Source of the DNA: Branchiostoma floridae
Lineage: Eukaryota; Chordata; Leptocardii; Amphioxiformes; Branchiostomatidae
DNA length: 47,126 nucleotides
Direction: 5' to 3'
NCBI RefSeq assembly: GCF_000003815.2
Contig: NC_049980.1
Location: 478,353 to 525,478 of the forward strand
Positions 31,648 through 41,820 of this stretch are shown here, piece by piece. The notes under the pieces are model-generated. The model was not told the DNA's origin. It made no database searches and worked only from the letters and a program-made list of their open reading frames with translations. The translations under genes were made by a program, and so were the position numbers. How positions within the stretch are numbered: the stretch's first letter is position 1; each line of letters opens with the position of its first letter.

Positions 31648-31924
31648 GGCTAAAGACACTTGGCTCAAAGCTCATTTAAGCCAAACCGACTTTTGATTGC
31701 AAATATGGCGGCCTAATTAATGTAAGCTTAAGCCTTTTGGCCCTTATTTGGAGGAGAAATGAGATCATTATTGAGGCAAGGAGGTTAAAAAAAGGACCAT
31801 ATTCATTCTCTTGTATGGATGACATCCGCGCTTGCGTTAAGTTTCGTCCGTTTAAAAAAAAATAGGCTGTATTGTAAATCGTAGATAGCAGCTTCAAAAT
31901 GAGAAAATACACGCCGCAAATTGT
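31648..31924 (+). repeat. Dispersed repeat (left part), split by the LINE
   Basis: Matches 13.33-13.52 kb (AAAGCTCATTTAAGCC, GGCGGCCTAATTAATGTA, TGGATGACATCCGCGCTTGC). Its continuation AATAGGCTGTATTGTAAATC and GCAGCTTCAAAATGAGAAAA matches 22.02-22.07 kb. The right part resumes beyond the LINE at about 35.35-35.83 kb. Confidence 0.75.
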
Positions 31925-34900
31925 CATCATCATCATCATCATCATCATGGGTTACCCCCATATAACCCCGCAAGGGGCAAAGTAGGGGGGGAGCTGAGGT
32001 CCCGGGTTAGGGCGGGCAGCCCTCCTGCCTGGCGCGGAAGCTCTCAACTGTGGGAGCACTTACTACCGCACCAGGCAGGGAATTCCACTCCGGGATTGTT
32101 CTAGGAAAATATGAGTACTTGTATGTGTCTGTTCTTGCAAAGATTGGTTTGTACTTATGTTGATGGCTGCCTCGGGTTCGCCCTTGGGTCGGAATCAGTA
32201 GGTTCTGTGTGTCTATGTCAATCTTGTTGTTAACTAACTTATAAAAGAAGGTGAGGCGGGCGTTCCTCCTCCTTTCGGAGAGAGGACGCCACTGCAGGTC
32301 ATTGAGCATTTGTGTCACGCTGCTAGTCTGCCGGTAGTCATTGAGGGTCACTCGGGCTGCCCTGCGCTGGACGGCCTCCACCGCCTGTATCCCTTTGTTG
32401 GTGTACGGGTCCCAGACGGTGGCACTATATTCCAAGTGGGGCCGTACCAGCGCTTTGTAACAAGTGGCCTTGACCCTGGATGGACAATGGGTCAAGTTGC
32501 GCCGAATGACCCCTAGGACCTTACCAGCTTTGCTAGTGGCGTGGTTGATATGGGTGTCCCACCGCAAATCGTCGGACAGTTGTACTCCAAGATAGGGGTG
32601 GGACTTAACACCGGTGAGGGCTTCTCCACAGAGGGAGTACTGTGTTAAGATGGGGTGTTTCTTACGGGTGATATGGAGGATGTGGCATTTAGAGGGGTTG
32701 AACGACATAAGCCAACGATTTTGCCATTAGCCATCGAGGTCAGACTGCAGATCTTGAGCGTCAGAAGGCTTGCTGATAGTTCGATAAATCAAGCAATCGT
32801 CAGCAAATAGACGAACATGTGAGTCTACGGAATCGGGTAGGTCGTTAATGTAGAGCAGGAAGAGCAGAGGGCCTAAAACAGTACCCTGCGGAACTCCAGA
32901 GGTGACCTTAACAGCTTTAGATGTTCCACCGTCAAAGACGACACTCTGGGTTCTCTCCGTAAGGAAGGCCCTAAGCCAAGACTGAAGTAGTCCAGAAATG
33001 CCATAGTGCTCGAGCTTGCTCAGCAGACGTTCGTGAGGCACTGTATCGAATGCCTTGCTAAAGTCAAGCACCGCGGCATCGACCTGTTTGTTCTGGTCCA
33101 TGTTTTTGGCCAGGTCTTGGAGGATTAGCACCAGCTGGCTCTCGCAGGACAGACCCTTCCTGAAGCCGTGTTGCGCTGGGGACAGAATGCAATGGGTGTC
33201 TAGATGTTTCATCATGTGGCTGTGCACGATATGTTCGAGCACTTTACCACAGACCGATGTCAGAGACACCGGCCTATAGTTTGCAGGCAAGGTTCTGTCC
33301 CCCTTTTTGAAGATTGGAGCGATGTTAGCTGTTCTCCAATCTTCAGCAACATCTCCCGTGGATATTGACTGGGAGAATATGACCTGTAATATTGGCGCAA
33401 TTTGTTCGGCTACAGTCTTCAGGAGGCGAGGTGGTATTCCGTCTGGTCCTGTGGCCTTGCTGGGGTTAAGACAGGAGAGCTGTTTGGCTACCCCCTCCAC
33501 TGTGATGTTAAGGGAGGGGATAGTTGGAGCTTTGGGTTCACCAAGGGTAGGAACGGTGGTCTTATCCTCCCTGGTAAACACTGACTCAAACTGGGCCCCC
33601 AGTGCATCGGCTTTTTCTTTGGGGTCAGATGTTAGCACCCCCTGATGTCTTAGGGCTGACGCACCAGTAGAGTCTTCTCTGATGGATTTGACATAGCTCC
33701 AAAAGGCCTTGGGATTTTCCTCGATGTTAGACTCCAGATAGTTGGAGACGTAATCCCTGTGGGCCTTCCTAACTCTCTGCTTAACTCCCTTCCTACACCT
33801 CTTGAACTTTGCCCAGGCTTCACTGGAGTTGGACCTCCTAGCCTTGGAAAAAAGTTCAGACCGCTTACGCATAGCTTTGCGAATCTGGGATGTTATCCAG
33901 GGTTTGCTGGATTGTGGCCTCACTTTTTTCCATGGGACATGCTTATTGGCAGCACCACTAACGGCTGCCTTAAACAGCTCCCAGTTTTCTGAGGCAGTAT
34001 TGTGCTGAGCCTGGTCTGCGAACTCTCGGCTGTATGTTACCATATCCTGTTGGAGTGCATCGATGTTAGCTTTCCTCCACAGGTATATGAGCCGATCTTT
34101 TGTGTTTGATGTTTGGGGCTTTACTTGAACATCAATCAGCGGGATGTCATGATCGCTGAGACCTGGCAAGATTTTGACTCTCTCCACTAAGGTGGAATTT
34201 GTGGTGAGAAACAAATCCAGGGTGTTCGAAGTTTGCCCCACTGTATGTGTTGGTTCGCAGACCATTTGTTCCAGACCACAGTCGTTGGCAAGGCTGATGT
34301 AATTGCTAGTGAGAGTGGATGGATTGGAAGCGGTGGTATTAGCTTCAGGGTTCCAGGTCGCATCCGGCAGGTTGAAGTCACCTGCTAGCCAGATGTGGGC
34401 ATTGTTGTTATTAGCCCGCATTTGCAGCACTGATCTTTCTAGCGCTACAAAATCATCATGACCAGCTGAGGGGGGGCGATAGTAGGCCCCTATGTAGATG
34501 GACTTACTGTTAGCCAGATGGACCCTGACCCAAGTCAACTCGCAGGGACAGTCCGGGTCTGGGTGGTGGGTTGCTATGATGTTGTTCTTTACAGCAACAA
34601 GCACACCCCCTCCCCGGCCAGCTCTGTCTCTCCTGAACACATTGTACGTGTCCGGAAAGATTTCGCTGCTGCCCACTGACGAGTCCAGCCACGTCTCAGT
34701 GCCAACAACAATGTCTGGTTGCACAGCTTCGCAAAATGCGTGCAGTTCAGGTACCTTATTGCGGATAGATTGAAAGTTGATCACACAGGTCCTGACTGGT
34801 TTGGTATGTGTGCGGTCGCGAGGCGGTGGAGTAATACCATATCCGATAGGCGAAGACGTAGCGATAGGTGAGCCGATAGATCTTGCTGGACTAGAACAGG

Positions 34901-35046
34901 TGCTGGTGTTAAAAGAAGAGAAACAATTAGAAGTTTCGAATACTGTAGTGTTGAAGAGGCTGGAGCTGAAGTTATTAAAGCTGTAAAACATTAAAAAAGA
35001 CTTCGTCCGAAAATTTAGAGGGTAAATAAAGTCCCTATAATAATGA
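31925..35046 (-). mobile_element. CR1/L2-like LINE, near full length
   Basis: A minus-strand non-LTR retrotransposon. It ends at 31925-31948 in (ATG)n, preceded by a hairpin (CCCCTTGCGGGG) and GGGGGTAACCC, a standard CR1/L2-type 3' end. It carries one long frame for endonuclease and reverse transcriptase (32007-34991). No separate ORF1 is visible, so the 5' end is probably truncated or ORF1 is naturally lacking. The 5' border near 35046 abuts another small element. Related pieces in the window (24.4, 24.9 and 30.35 kb) show repeated activity of such LINEs. Confidence 0.85.
32007..34991 (-). pseudogene. LINE ORF2: AP endonuclease - reverse transcriptase, one in-frame stop
   Basis: Counting from the Met at 34991, residues 1-65 are Ser/Phe/Thr-rich. 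Residues 66-290 are an APE-type endonuclease with N72, E99, YYRPP (about 170), GDFN (about 204-207), D259 and SDH (279-281), so all expected catalytic positions are present. The reverse transcriptase follows with NYRPVSLT, DFSKAFDTVPH, SGVPQGTVLGPLLFLLYIND and FADD (about 729-732). The frame continues through a C-terminal region (LVRPHLEYSATVWDPY, VQRRAARVTLNDY, FPRTIPEWNSLP). A TAA at 32727-32729 interrupts the frame; the next ORF, from 32708, is in the same frame. By family spacing (LD.L..W...W.M.F) about two codons seem to be missing at that point. The Met at 35084 lies in adjoining MITE sequence and is unlikely to be native. Confidence 0.93.
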
Positions 35047-35048
35047 TA

Positions 35049-35222
35049 CAGTAGAAGCCAGTTAATTCCACACCGGATTAACACACACTTCTGTTAACTG
35101 CACGGAATCCTAAAATCCCAAAACTGTGCGGTCCAGCTAGATAACTTCGTATCATTGCACCAGCCGGAGAATTGCACGAAATTCACTGGCACATAGGCCG
35201 TGCAATTAAGCGGCTTCTACTG
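35049..35222. mobile_element. MITE, about 174 bp, CAGTAGAAGCC ends
   Basis: Left end CAGTAGAAGCCAGTTAATTC, right end inverse of CAGTAGAAGCCGCTTAATTG. The left flank is TA and the right flank is TT, so a Tc1/pogo-like TA duplication is only half preserved. Internal words (TGCACGAAATTC, AACTGCACGGAATCC) are also inverted. It abuts the LINE 5' end. Confidence 0.75.
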
Positions 35223-35246
35223 TTATAGTATTTTAATATAGAAAAG

Positions 35247-35309
35247 TGCTGACACTTTATATCCAACACTAAATTTACAATTCTAGTGTTGGGTATAAAG
35301 TGTCAGCAT
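35247..35309. repeat. Small hairpin, about 26-bp arms
   Basis: GTGCTGACACTTTATATCC / CCAACACTA is answered by TAGTGTTGGGTATAAAGTGT / CAGCAT with one or two mismatches and a roughly 12-bp loop. Confidence 0.85.
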
Positions 35310-35344
35310 TTGTATATAATGTATTCTACCAAAACAGATGAACT

Positions 35345-35830
35345 TCGATGTTGAAAAAAAAGTGTTTATTTTTCACTTGTCGGGCATACATGTATAAACT
35401 TTTATGGAATCAACTGTAGTGTTACTTATCATCCAAAGCGGTCCCATTATATAAAAGGACTTCTTTCTTTACAATTCTTTATAATGTTTAATACGCCGAG
35501 AAAAGCATAAACATTATTGTACCAATATAGTGTACACTGAACAGGTTAGCAAAATAGTGAGAAAATTAACATCACAGCCTCTTAGTACACTGACAAACTA
35601 AAGAACAACGTTTTTGTACGATGTCAGTACAAAGTCAGTTATCAGGTAGCCTATATTTGCTGTGACGAAAATACATGTACCTTTGTCATTGAGTTACATA
35701 TCGCCTTTTAAAAGTGGATTAACAGATGCTGTACAAATTTTGTAGGAAATTAGCACAACGTCAGGCTTTGGAACGGCCTGTATAACGCTAGTTCACCTTT
35801 ATTTGCAGGGTAACCTATAATGTGTATATT
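35345..35830 (+). repeat. Dispersed repeat (right part) beyond the LINE
   Basis: TTTCTTTACAATTCTTTATA, AATACGCCGAGAAAAGCATA, GATGTCAGTACAAAGTCAGT and AGTGGATTAACAGATGCTGT match 13588-13900 and 15640-15720. It ends with TAGTTCACCTTTATTTGCAG and GGGTAACCT, a junction word seen inverted at about 43.03-43.06 kb. Confidence 0.78.
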
Positions 35831-36059
35831 CGTTGTACCTAAAAACAGGATATTAAGGGAAATCACGATGATAGACGGTGGTTTCAAATTGCATTTTTGT
35901 CAATATAATGCAGTTTGAGACCACCCTCCATCGACTTGATCAGGTATATATGGGGACCGTAATATGAGGAATAACACGACGTGAAGTTTCTCTTCACACG
36001 AGGATCAACACGAAACGTGCCAATGCTCTCGTGCCGCTATCTTTGCACGCTCGCCTCAG
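35785..36059 (+). repeat. Half-copy of the 42.76-43.07 kb palindromic element, opposite orientation
   Basis: CTAGTTCACCTTTATTTGCA and, after a small hairpin (35871-35932: GGTGGTTTCAAATTGC / GCAGTTTGAGACCACC), TGAGGAATAACACGACGTGA, CACGAAACGTGCCAATGCTC and GCCGCTATCTTTGCACG. These are the reverse complement of 42.87-43.07 kb in the same order. Confidence 0.75.
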
Positions 36060-36915
36060 GTAAAGGCCCATTACGTGCACTTCTTCAATTTTAGCGATGT
36101 CCGCACGGCCGGGCATACAATGCTATATTTTCCCGCCCCGGGTGAAGACTAGGGTCTCAATTCGGACCCATTACGTGCGTTTTTTTTTTTCAATTTATCG
36201 GTCCGCACGTAGCCGTGGCCGGGCATACATGGCTATATTTTCCCGCTCTGAGTGAAGAATAGGGCCTCAATCCGGCCCCATTACGTGCGTTTTTTTTTTC
36301 AATTTAGCGGTCCGCACGTAGCCGTGGCCGGGCATACATGGCTATATTTTCCCGCCCCGGTAGACTTGGCAGTCAATCCGGCCCCATTACGTGCGCTTCT
36401 TCAATTTCAGCGGTGCCTGCACGTAGCCGTGGCCGAGCATACGCTGCTATATTTTCCCGCCCCGGGTGAAGACTAGGGTCTCAATTCGGACCCATTACGT
36501 GCGTTTCTTCAATTTTAGCGGTGTCCGCACGTAGCCGTGGCCGGGCATACATGGCTATATTTTCCCGCCCCGGTAGACTCGGCGCTAAATCCGGTCCCAT
36601 TACGTGCGCTTCTTCAATTTCAGCGGTGCCCGCACGTAGCCGTGGCCGGGCATACACTGCTATATTTTCCCGCCCCGGGTGAAGACTAGGGTCTCAATTC
36701 GGACCCATTACGTGCGTTTCTTCAATTTCAGCGGTGTCCGCACGTAGCCGTGGCCGGGCATACCTGGCTATATTTTCCCGCCCCGGTAGACTCGGCGCTA
36801 AATCCGGCCCCATTACGCGTGCGTTTCTTCAATTTCAGCGGTGCCCGCACGTAGCCGTGGCCGGGCACACACGGATACATTTTCCCGCGCTGAGTAAAGA
36901 CTCGGCATCATTCCT
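36060..36915. repeat. GC-rich minisatellite, about 8 units of about 107 bp, alternating types
   Basis: The core CACGTAGCCGTGGCCGGGCA recurs with starts near 36205, 36314, 36418, 36517, 36632, 36740 and 36847, plus a shortened first copy at about 36104. Units share CATTACGTGCG, TCTTCAATTT and CTATATTTTCCCGC. From about 36360 the tails alternate between GGTGAAGACTAGGGTCTCAA and GGTAGACTCGGCGCTAAATC, making a dimer of about 215 bp. ORFs across it (36252-36476 and 36734-36937) repeat the same peptides and are artefacts. Confidence 0.93.
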
Positions 36916-37240
36916 TGCGGAGGTAAAATGGACTTGACTTGAAACTGACTCTACTCAAGCTTCTGCATACCAAATGGGAAGGCTTATTTGACCAAGTGGA
37001 CAAGTATCCAAGCCATGGCGGAGAAGGCACGCCGGTAAATGTTAGCATTGCGTGAAACTATAAACAAAGATCACCGCCATTTTGTACTAGCATTTACTAT
37101 ACAGTGTTTTCGATATAAAAAAAAAAAAGCCTTTAATTGAGGCGCACATGTGTTTTAAAATGTAGACTCTAAGTATGAAATTGTAAACATGATTACGATC
37201 GTAAAGCTGTTATTTAAGTCCAATAATAAAAATTAAGTAC
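36916..37240. other. Gene-free stretch
   Basis: Unassigned, with a poly(A) run at about 37118-37128. Confidence 0.4.
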
Positions 37241-37735
37241 ATGTTTGTATTATTGGGCAAGCGACATTTATCGTGTAGTACGAAGATGTCTTGTTTACAA
37301 TCGATAATCCTGGAGTATTTTGTGATGATGCTTCTCGGTGTACGTTGCCGGCAAATGGCGTGCTTTGGTGTGCTCACGAGATATCATGATTTTCTTCGTC
37401 AATGTTCAGTGACAAGCTTCGTTTTTGCTTACAAGGAGGAAAGACGACTCAAAGTCGGAAAGAGTAATGAAACACAATTTCTGATAAAGCATCTCATAAT
37501 TGACTTTATCCCGTTAAACTCGGTAGATAAACTGTTGTTTGCGAAACTTGACACGGAAAGTCATGTTTTGTGGCTATATATGTCAGTGTTAGTTTATCCA
37601 GATATTTTCAAACTACAAATAATTTTTCCACAACATGCGAGAATGGTACCTCCCAGACACCATGGCGCCACCGCTTTGTCGCGAGCCCGAAGCGGCATGA
37701 CCAAAGGCGGCCGCGGGCTGTGCGGGAAAACTTGA
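37241..37735 (+). other. Unrecognised 164-codon ORF
   Basis: The longest ORF without repeat ancestry. The Met start is in AT-rich sequence with no signal peptide or transmembrane pattern beyond a hydrophobic patch near residues 23-35. The C-terminal 35 codons switch to GC-rich sequence (ACCATGGCGCCACCGC, GGCGGCCGCGGGC), suggesting the ORF crosses a compositional boundary. No domain recognised and no splice or conservation evidence. Likely fortuitous, but the only candidate here. Confidence 0.15.
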
Positions 37736-38029
37736 ATGTAGCAGACTTGTTGAACTAGGAATTCTCACGGTTACGGTGCACGAAATAATACTAACAAAAT
37801 ATGTGGGGCTTGTATCTAATCTCATTCAGCAATGGCAGACGGCTAGATTCCTCTGACAAATTAAATCTACGCTCAGCTATTATATAGTTATTTCATTTCA
37901 AACTTCATGTAAAACCCTACCGTTTTTTAAGATGTTGGCAAATACCTTTGAGATGGATAATGAGTTTCTGTTTGTTTTCTCTCCAATACGCAGGAACAGT
38001 ATATCGAAGCTCCATCAGTGGTTTGAAGT
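37736..38029. other. Gene-free stretch
   Basis: Nothing recognised. Confidence 0.4.
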
Positions 38030-38085
38030 GTCGGAGCAGGAGGTTAATTACAAGTAAAGCCTCCTTGGTCGAAGGAAGAACAGTT
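38030..38085. repeat. Small inverted-repeat word, copy 1 (GGAGGTT...CCTCCTTGG)
   Basis: TCGGAGCAGGAGGTTAATTA ... GCCTCCTTGGTCG. A second copy at 38750-38800 reads TCGGAGCAAGGAGGTTTAAA ... AACCTCCTTGGTCGG. Both contain AGGAGG/CCTCCT arms and the same right-hand extension. Confidence 0.7.
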
Positions 38086-38119
38086 TGCCATAGCAAGAGC
38101 TACAGCAGTTGTGTTGTTC

Positions 38120-38200
38120 TGAAGTGTGTGTATGTGTCTGTGTGTGTCGTTCAGTTCTATATGTGTGCGCGTGTGTGTGTCGTTCAGTTCTGTTGACGAT
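38120..38200. repeat. (GT)n with duplicated GTCGTTCAGTTCT
   Basis: GTGTGTGTCGTTCAGTTCT occurs twice around an interrupted GT/GC run. Confidence 0.75.
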
Positions 38201-38745
38201 ATTTTGTTAATCCTAACACTACGTTCGTTTATCCTAACCTTCTGGTTTCAACTAAGTAAGGCGCATTTTGTATGAAGAGTAGTTTATACAATAAATTATA
38301 TAAAGTAACAATATTGAATAGACTTTTATAGTATAAAGATTGTAATATCGCTCCTTTACAAGAACAATAACTCCAATGCCCGAAGCTTGTGTATAATAAT
38401 ATTGCCAAATATTTTTTATGGCAAACGCGGGGGGTGGGGGTGGTAAATGTTTGTTTCTTTTATTTTGTCACGAAACAGACAAAAGCCAAAGATTGTAATA
38501 CACATCTGTGTCTAGAACGTCACGTCCCGGACTCTGGTGCACACTCTATTGTTCACACCTCGCTGTGACTTGAATGTCCAAAATGTCCTGCAACACATCA
38601 GCGCTAACTATTACTAAAAAACGACAGTACAGTCTGACCGTCGGGTCGTGAAAGACACTACACTATAGACGTCTTCATTCATTCATCATTATCACCTATC
38701 AACTTACCTTTTGTTATATGTAAGTAGGTCGGTGTGAACTGTCGG
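38201..38745. other. Gene-free stretch
   Basis: AT-rich, no gene. Contains a G-rich word GGGGGGTGGGGGTGG at about 38430. Confidence 0.4.
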
Positions 38746-38749
38746 AACA

Positions 38750-38805
38750 AGTCGGAGCAAGGAGGTTTAAAAAACAACCTCCTTGGTCGGAGGAAGAGTT
38801 TCTCA
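38750..38805. repeat. Small inverted-repeat word, copy 2
   Basis: AAGGAGGTTTAAAAAAC followed by AACCTCCTT (38759-38784) is a clean 9-bp-arm hairpin. It matches copy 1 at 38.03 kb. Confidence 0.75.
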
Positions 38806-39685
38806 CGCCGTTTTACTTGAATGTATGTTGATCTCTTTCAACATCTTGTTATGACGAAACATTTCTGTTCTGGTTTGCATGAAGATTGAAACTTACCTTC
38901 TATTAACTGTGTTCAGAACAACGATTTTACCAAGGAGCTTGGTTTTACTAACACAAGTTGCGTCTTGACTTACCCTACAATAAATGACATTTGAGGAACA
39001 AGAAGAAAAACGAAAAGTCTTTTCTTGCAAATTAATGGTTGATTCTTTCCGTTTTCCACCTTCGAATAAGGAGATTCAAACTGTTTTTCTTTAAAATTTG
39101 GACTTTGTTACGCCTTCATTTAATTTGGTGGTAGGAACTTTATCATAATTCCTTTCACATTGTCTTCCTTCCTAACGATAACATTGGATCCATTCCAAAA
39201 TACATTTATATACGAAGTATGGAATAAACAAGATACGGTAAAATATAAAGATAAGTGCCCAAAGAAAAAAACAACCACCCAAGAAAGCTGCTTGTCAGTA
39301 TAACAATAGAAACCTTTACTTGGAAACAACCGCTTGAAACAAAAACAATGGGAAAATTGCCCTGAATAGATTGGTGTTGAGTTTGTGTTCAAGAAAAGCT
39401 CCATTTTTTAAAAAGAATTTGTTTTCATGTCTTGTTTATTAAAAGTTATTTGTCTTGGCGCTGGCTCTTTGCGTAAATTAACATTACTTCCAGTACGTAT
39501 TACATGTATTTCTGACACGTCTAAAAACTGTTCTAGGCGTTTTTTTATCAACAACACATGTACATATACTAGTACATGTACAGTACGTCACACCATACTA
39601 GTGTCGTTACTTTTGAAGCATCAAAGGTAAGTGTATACCATGGTCATAATTCGTCAGCAACTACTTCCAGCCGGGCCGCTATTAC
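38806..39685. other. Gene-free stretch
   Basis: ORFs 39120-39404 (minus) and 39427-39630 (plus) show no recognised domain. CATGTACA/TGTACATG words form a small hairpin at about 39557-39582. Confidence 0.4.
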
Positions 39686-40190
39686 AAACGTCGGAAACAC
39701 GGTACGTTGATAATTTAATATATAGAAATTCACAAGTAAACTGATACATTTGAAATGAGACATATTTGAAAGCAAATGGATCATGAATGTAAAGTCCTTT
39801 CCAAATTCTCTGATCGTGTCTCCACCGACAGGAACAAGTTGGAACTAGAACATATCGTACTTCATTCGAATCAGCCAGATATACTTTGATTTGCATGCCA
39901 TGGAGAACGTTGCCGATGCAAGTACTCAATACATTATACAATGGTGTTCATCACTCGTCGGCAACACGGTACGTTGATGATTTAATAGAAATTCATAAGT
40001 AAATTGATACAAATCTGAAAATTGAGACATGTTTGAAAACAAATGGATCATGAATGTTAAGTCCTTTCCGAATTCTCCGATCGTGTATCCCCCAACATGA
40101 ACATGTTGGAGATAGAACACATCGTACGGAGTTCATTCAAATGAGATGCGTATATTCAAGACATTATAGAATGATTTCCATCACTCTGTA
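39686..40190. repeat. Tandem duplication, about 270-bp unit
   Basis: AACACGGTACGTTGATAATT, AAATGGATCATGAATGTAAA, GTCCTTTCCAAATTCTCTGA, TCGTGTCTCC and CATTATACAATGGTGTTCAT are repeated from about 39963 as AACACGGTACGTTGATGATT, AAATGGATCATGAATGTTAA, GTCCTTTCCGAATTCTCCGA, TCGTGTATCC and CATTATAGAATGATTTCCAT. The two minus ORFs share the peptide MIHLFSN-like segment because of this duplication. Confidence 0.9.
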
Positions 40191-40409
40191 TTATAAGCTG
40201 CTAACAACACCAATAATGAACCAAGGATAAAGAAAATGTTTCGTGCAGGATGTGTCACTCAAAATGATCGACGCGGTGAAATTGTCTCCACCCTTTTTTT
40301 AACCTCCTTGATAAGATGTATATAAGATTATAGATGGATATGAAATGAAACATACCAAACAGACGGGGAGGTAATAATTGTATCAAACCAATCGTAAATG
40401 AATTCTGAA

Positions 40410-40595
40410 ATGGAGTATTTTACAATGTTAAAAAAAGGTTACTCGTCCCAGGGAGTCTAGCGGATTGAAGTGGTAGTTCGGTAGAATCCCCAAAGAATTC
40501 GCCAAGGCTCTTATGTGAAGTGACACAATGGCTAGATGGAGAGAACTACATAATACGTATCTTTTTGTTACGATGGCTTGGCCAGAGCCTATGTT
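40410..40595 (+). repeat. Direct repeat, copy 1 of 2 (partner 41.61-41.81 kb)
   Basis: TGAAATGGAGTATTTTACAA, TCGTCCCAGGGAGTC, AATCCCCAAAGAATTCG, AATACGTATCTTTTTGTTAC and GATGGCTTGGCCAGA parallel 41619-41810. The separation is about 1.2 kb. Confidence 0.85.
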
Positions 40596-40660
40596 AAGAA
40601 ACTATTAAAATTCCATCTGAATTTCCCGACACCTTCCGCTAAGATTTTGTATTTATTATG

Positions 40661-40794
40661 CTTGTTCCTATATAACTTATAACTACCGTTTTCATTTCAT
40701 CACACCCAGCCAAGAAAACTCCCTTATAATATAAGGGAGTTTTCTTGGCTGGGTGTGAAATGAAAACGGTAGTTATAAGTTATATAGGAACAAG
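40661..40794. mobile_element. Near-perfect palindrome, about 65-bp arms
   Basis: CTTGTTCCTATATAACTTAT through CCCTTAT and its exact inverse ATAAGGG through ATAAGTTATATAGGAACAAG, with only AAT between. The sole difference seen is a 3-nt indel (CATTTCATCACACCC against GGGTGTGAAATG). An 18-bp piece (ATGAAAACGGTAGTTAT) is repeated again right after it. No TIR-flanking duplication was identified. Confidence 0.92.
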
Positions 40795-40859
40795 AATGAA
40801 AACGGTAGTTATCGTTGTATTTCAATTGCCAAAATTTACCCCCGACGTTGCAGCCAACA

Positions 40860-41609
40860 GAAGGTTATAATCTGTCGTTTCTCCCAAGACATGTAACCCA
40901 ATAGTGTTATCAAAATAAGTTACAACTTACGTTACCATATTCACACCACAGTATGTTTTGTGGAATATTTAACTCCCACTGGCGTTCTAAAATCCTGCAA
41001 GACTAACTGCCTCTGTACGATTGACTGGAAAACTCTGTAGAAATGACTATAAACTCTAGTCTGCTTCGCTCTTGTTATTTTCTTTGACCAGTGTGCCCGA
41101 AAACGCGTGGATTCCTGATCATATAATCCGTTTTTTTTTCTAATAGGTCCAACATTCGGTCCCCGATTTTTTTTAGGTCCGGTTTTTCCGGACCAGTACA
41201 ATAAGAAAAACCGGTTTTGTACCGGTACACCGAACCGATACCCACCCCTAATGCAGACAGATGTTTTTACACCCCCCAAAATATCGCTTAGTACGGATTC
41301 CTCTTCTTTCATATTTCGATCTAAGTCATCCAAGAAAATGAAATGAATTCTAAGAGGTTGTAACATACTTGATTATACAAATATATTTTGATCGAATGGC
41401 AAAACTTGGCTTGCTGACGCTGCTCAATCTAATAAAAAGTAAGGACCATGCCGGAAGTTGAGCCAGGAACACTATACCGACCCATTAACACTGCGTCCCT
41501 GGGAGCGGACGGGAAAAACACCTCACCTCACCTCACCTAGTCCCATCCTCATCAGGAGGGTCGGGGACTATGGTTGCCTTCCGCACAAGTGGAAAAACAA
41601 CACAACCGT
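40860..41609. other. Gene-free stretch with hAT-like end at about 41.13-41.25 kb
   Basis: GGTTTTTCCGGACCAG, AACCGGTTTTGTACCGGTAC and CCGATACCCACCCCTA form a typical hAT-type terminus (inverse TAGGGGTGGGTATCGG), but the opposite end was not found. A CACCT pentamer run is at about 41521-41538. Minus ORF 40941-41366 crosses this debris and is not called. Confidence 0.5.
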
Positions 41610-41820
41610 AAATAAACTTTGAAATGGAATATTTTATAATTTAGAAAGAAAAAGATAATTCGTCCCAGGGAATCCCATGGATTGACGTGGTATTTCCGAA
41701 AAATCCCCGAAGAATTCGTCAAAGCTCTTGATTAAAGTGACATGACAGCCAGGCGGAACAAAATGATACGTATTTTTTGTTACGATCGCTTGGCTAGATC
41801 CTATGCAGCTAAAAATAAAT
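41610..41820 (+). repeat. Direct repeat, copy 2 of 2 (partner 40.41-40.60 kb)
   Basis: TGAAATGGAATATTTTATAA, TCGTCCCAGGGAATC, AATCCCCGAAGAATTCG, ATACGTATTTTTTGTTAC and GATCGCTTGGCTAGA, with roughly 75-80% identity by eye to copy 1. Confidence 0.85.

Noticed and set aside
33055-34986. Plus-strand ORFs of 60-112 aa within 33.0-35.0 kb
   Set aside because: Antisense shadows of the LINE ORF2.
36060-36915. CRISPR-like array of regularly spaced repeats
   Set aside because: Whole units repeat with no unique spacers and the context is eukaryotic; it is a minisatellite.
40941-41366. 141-aa minus ORF
   Set aside because: It crosses a hAT-like terminus (41.13-41.25 kb) and carries no domain.
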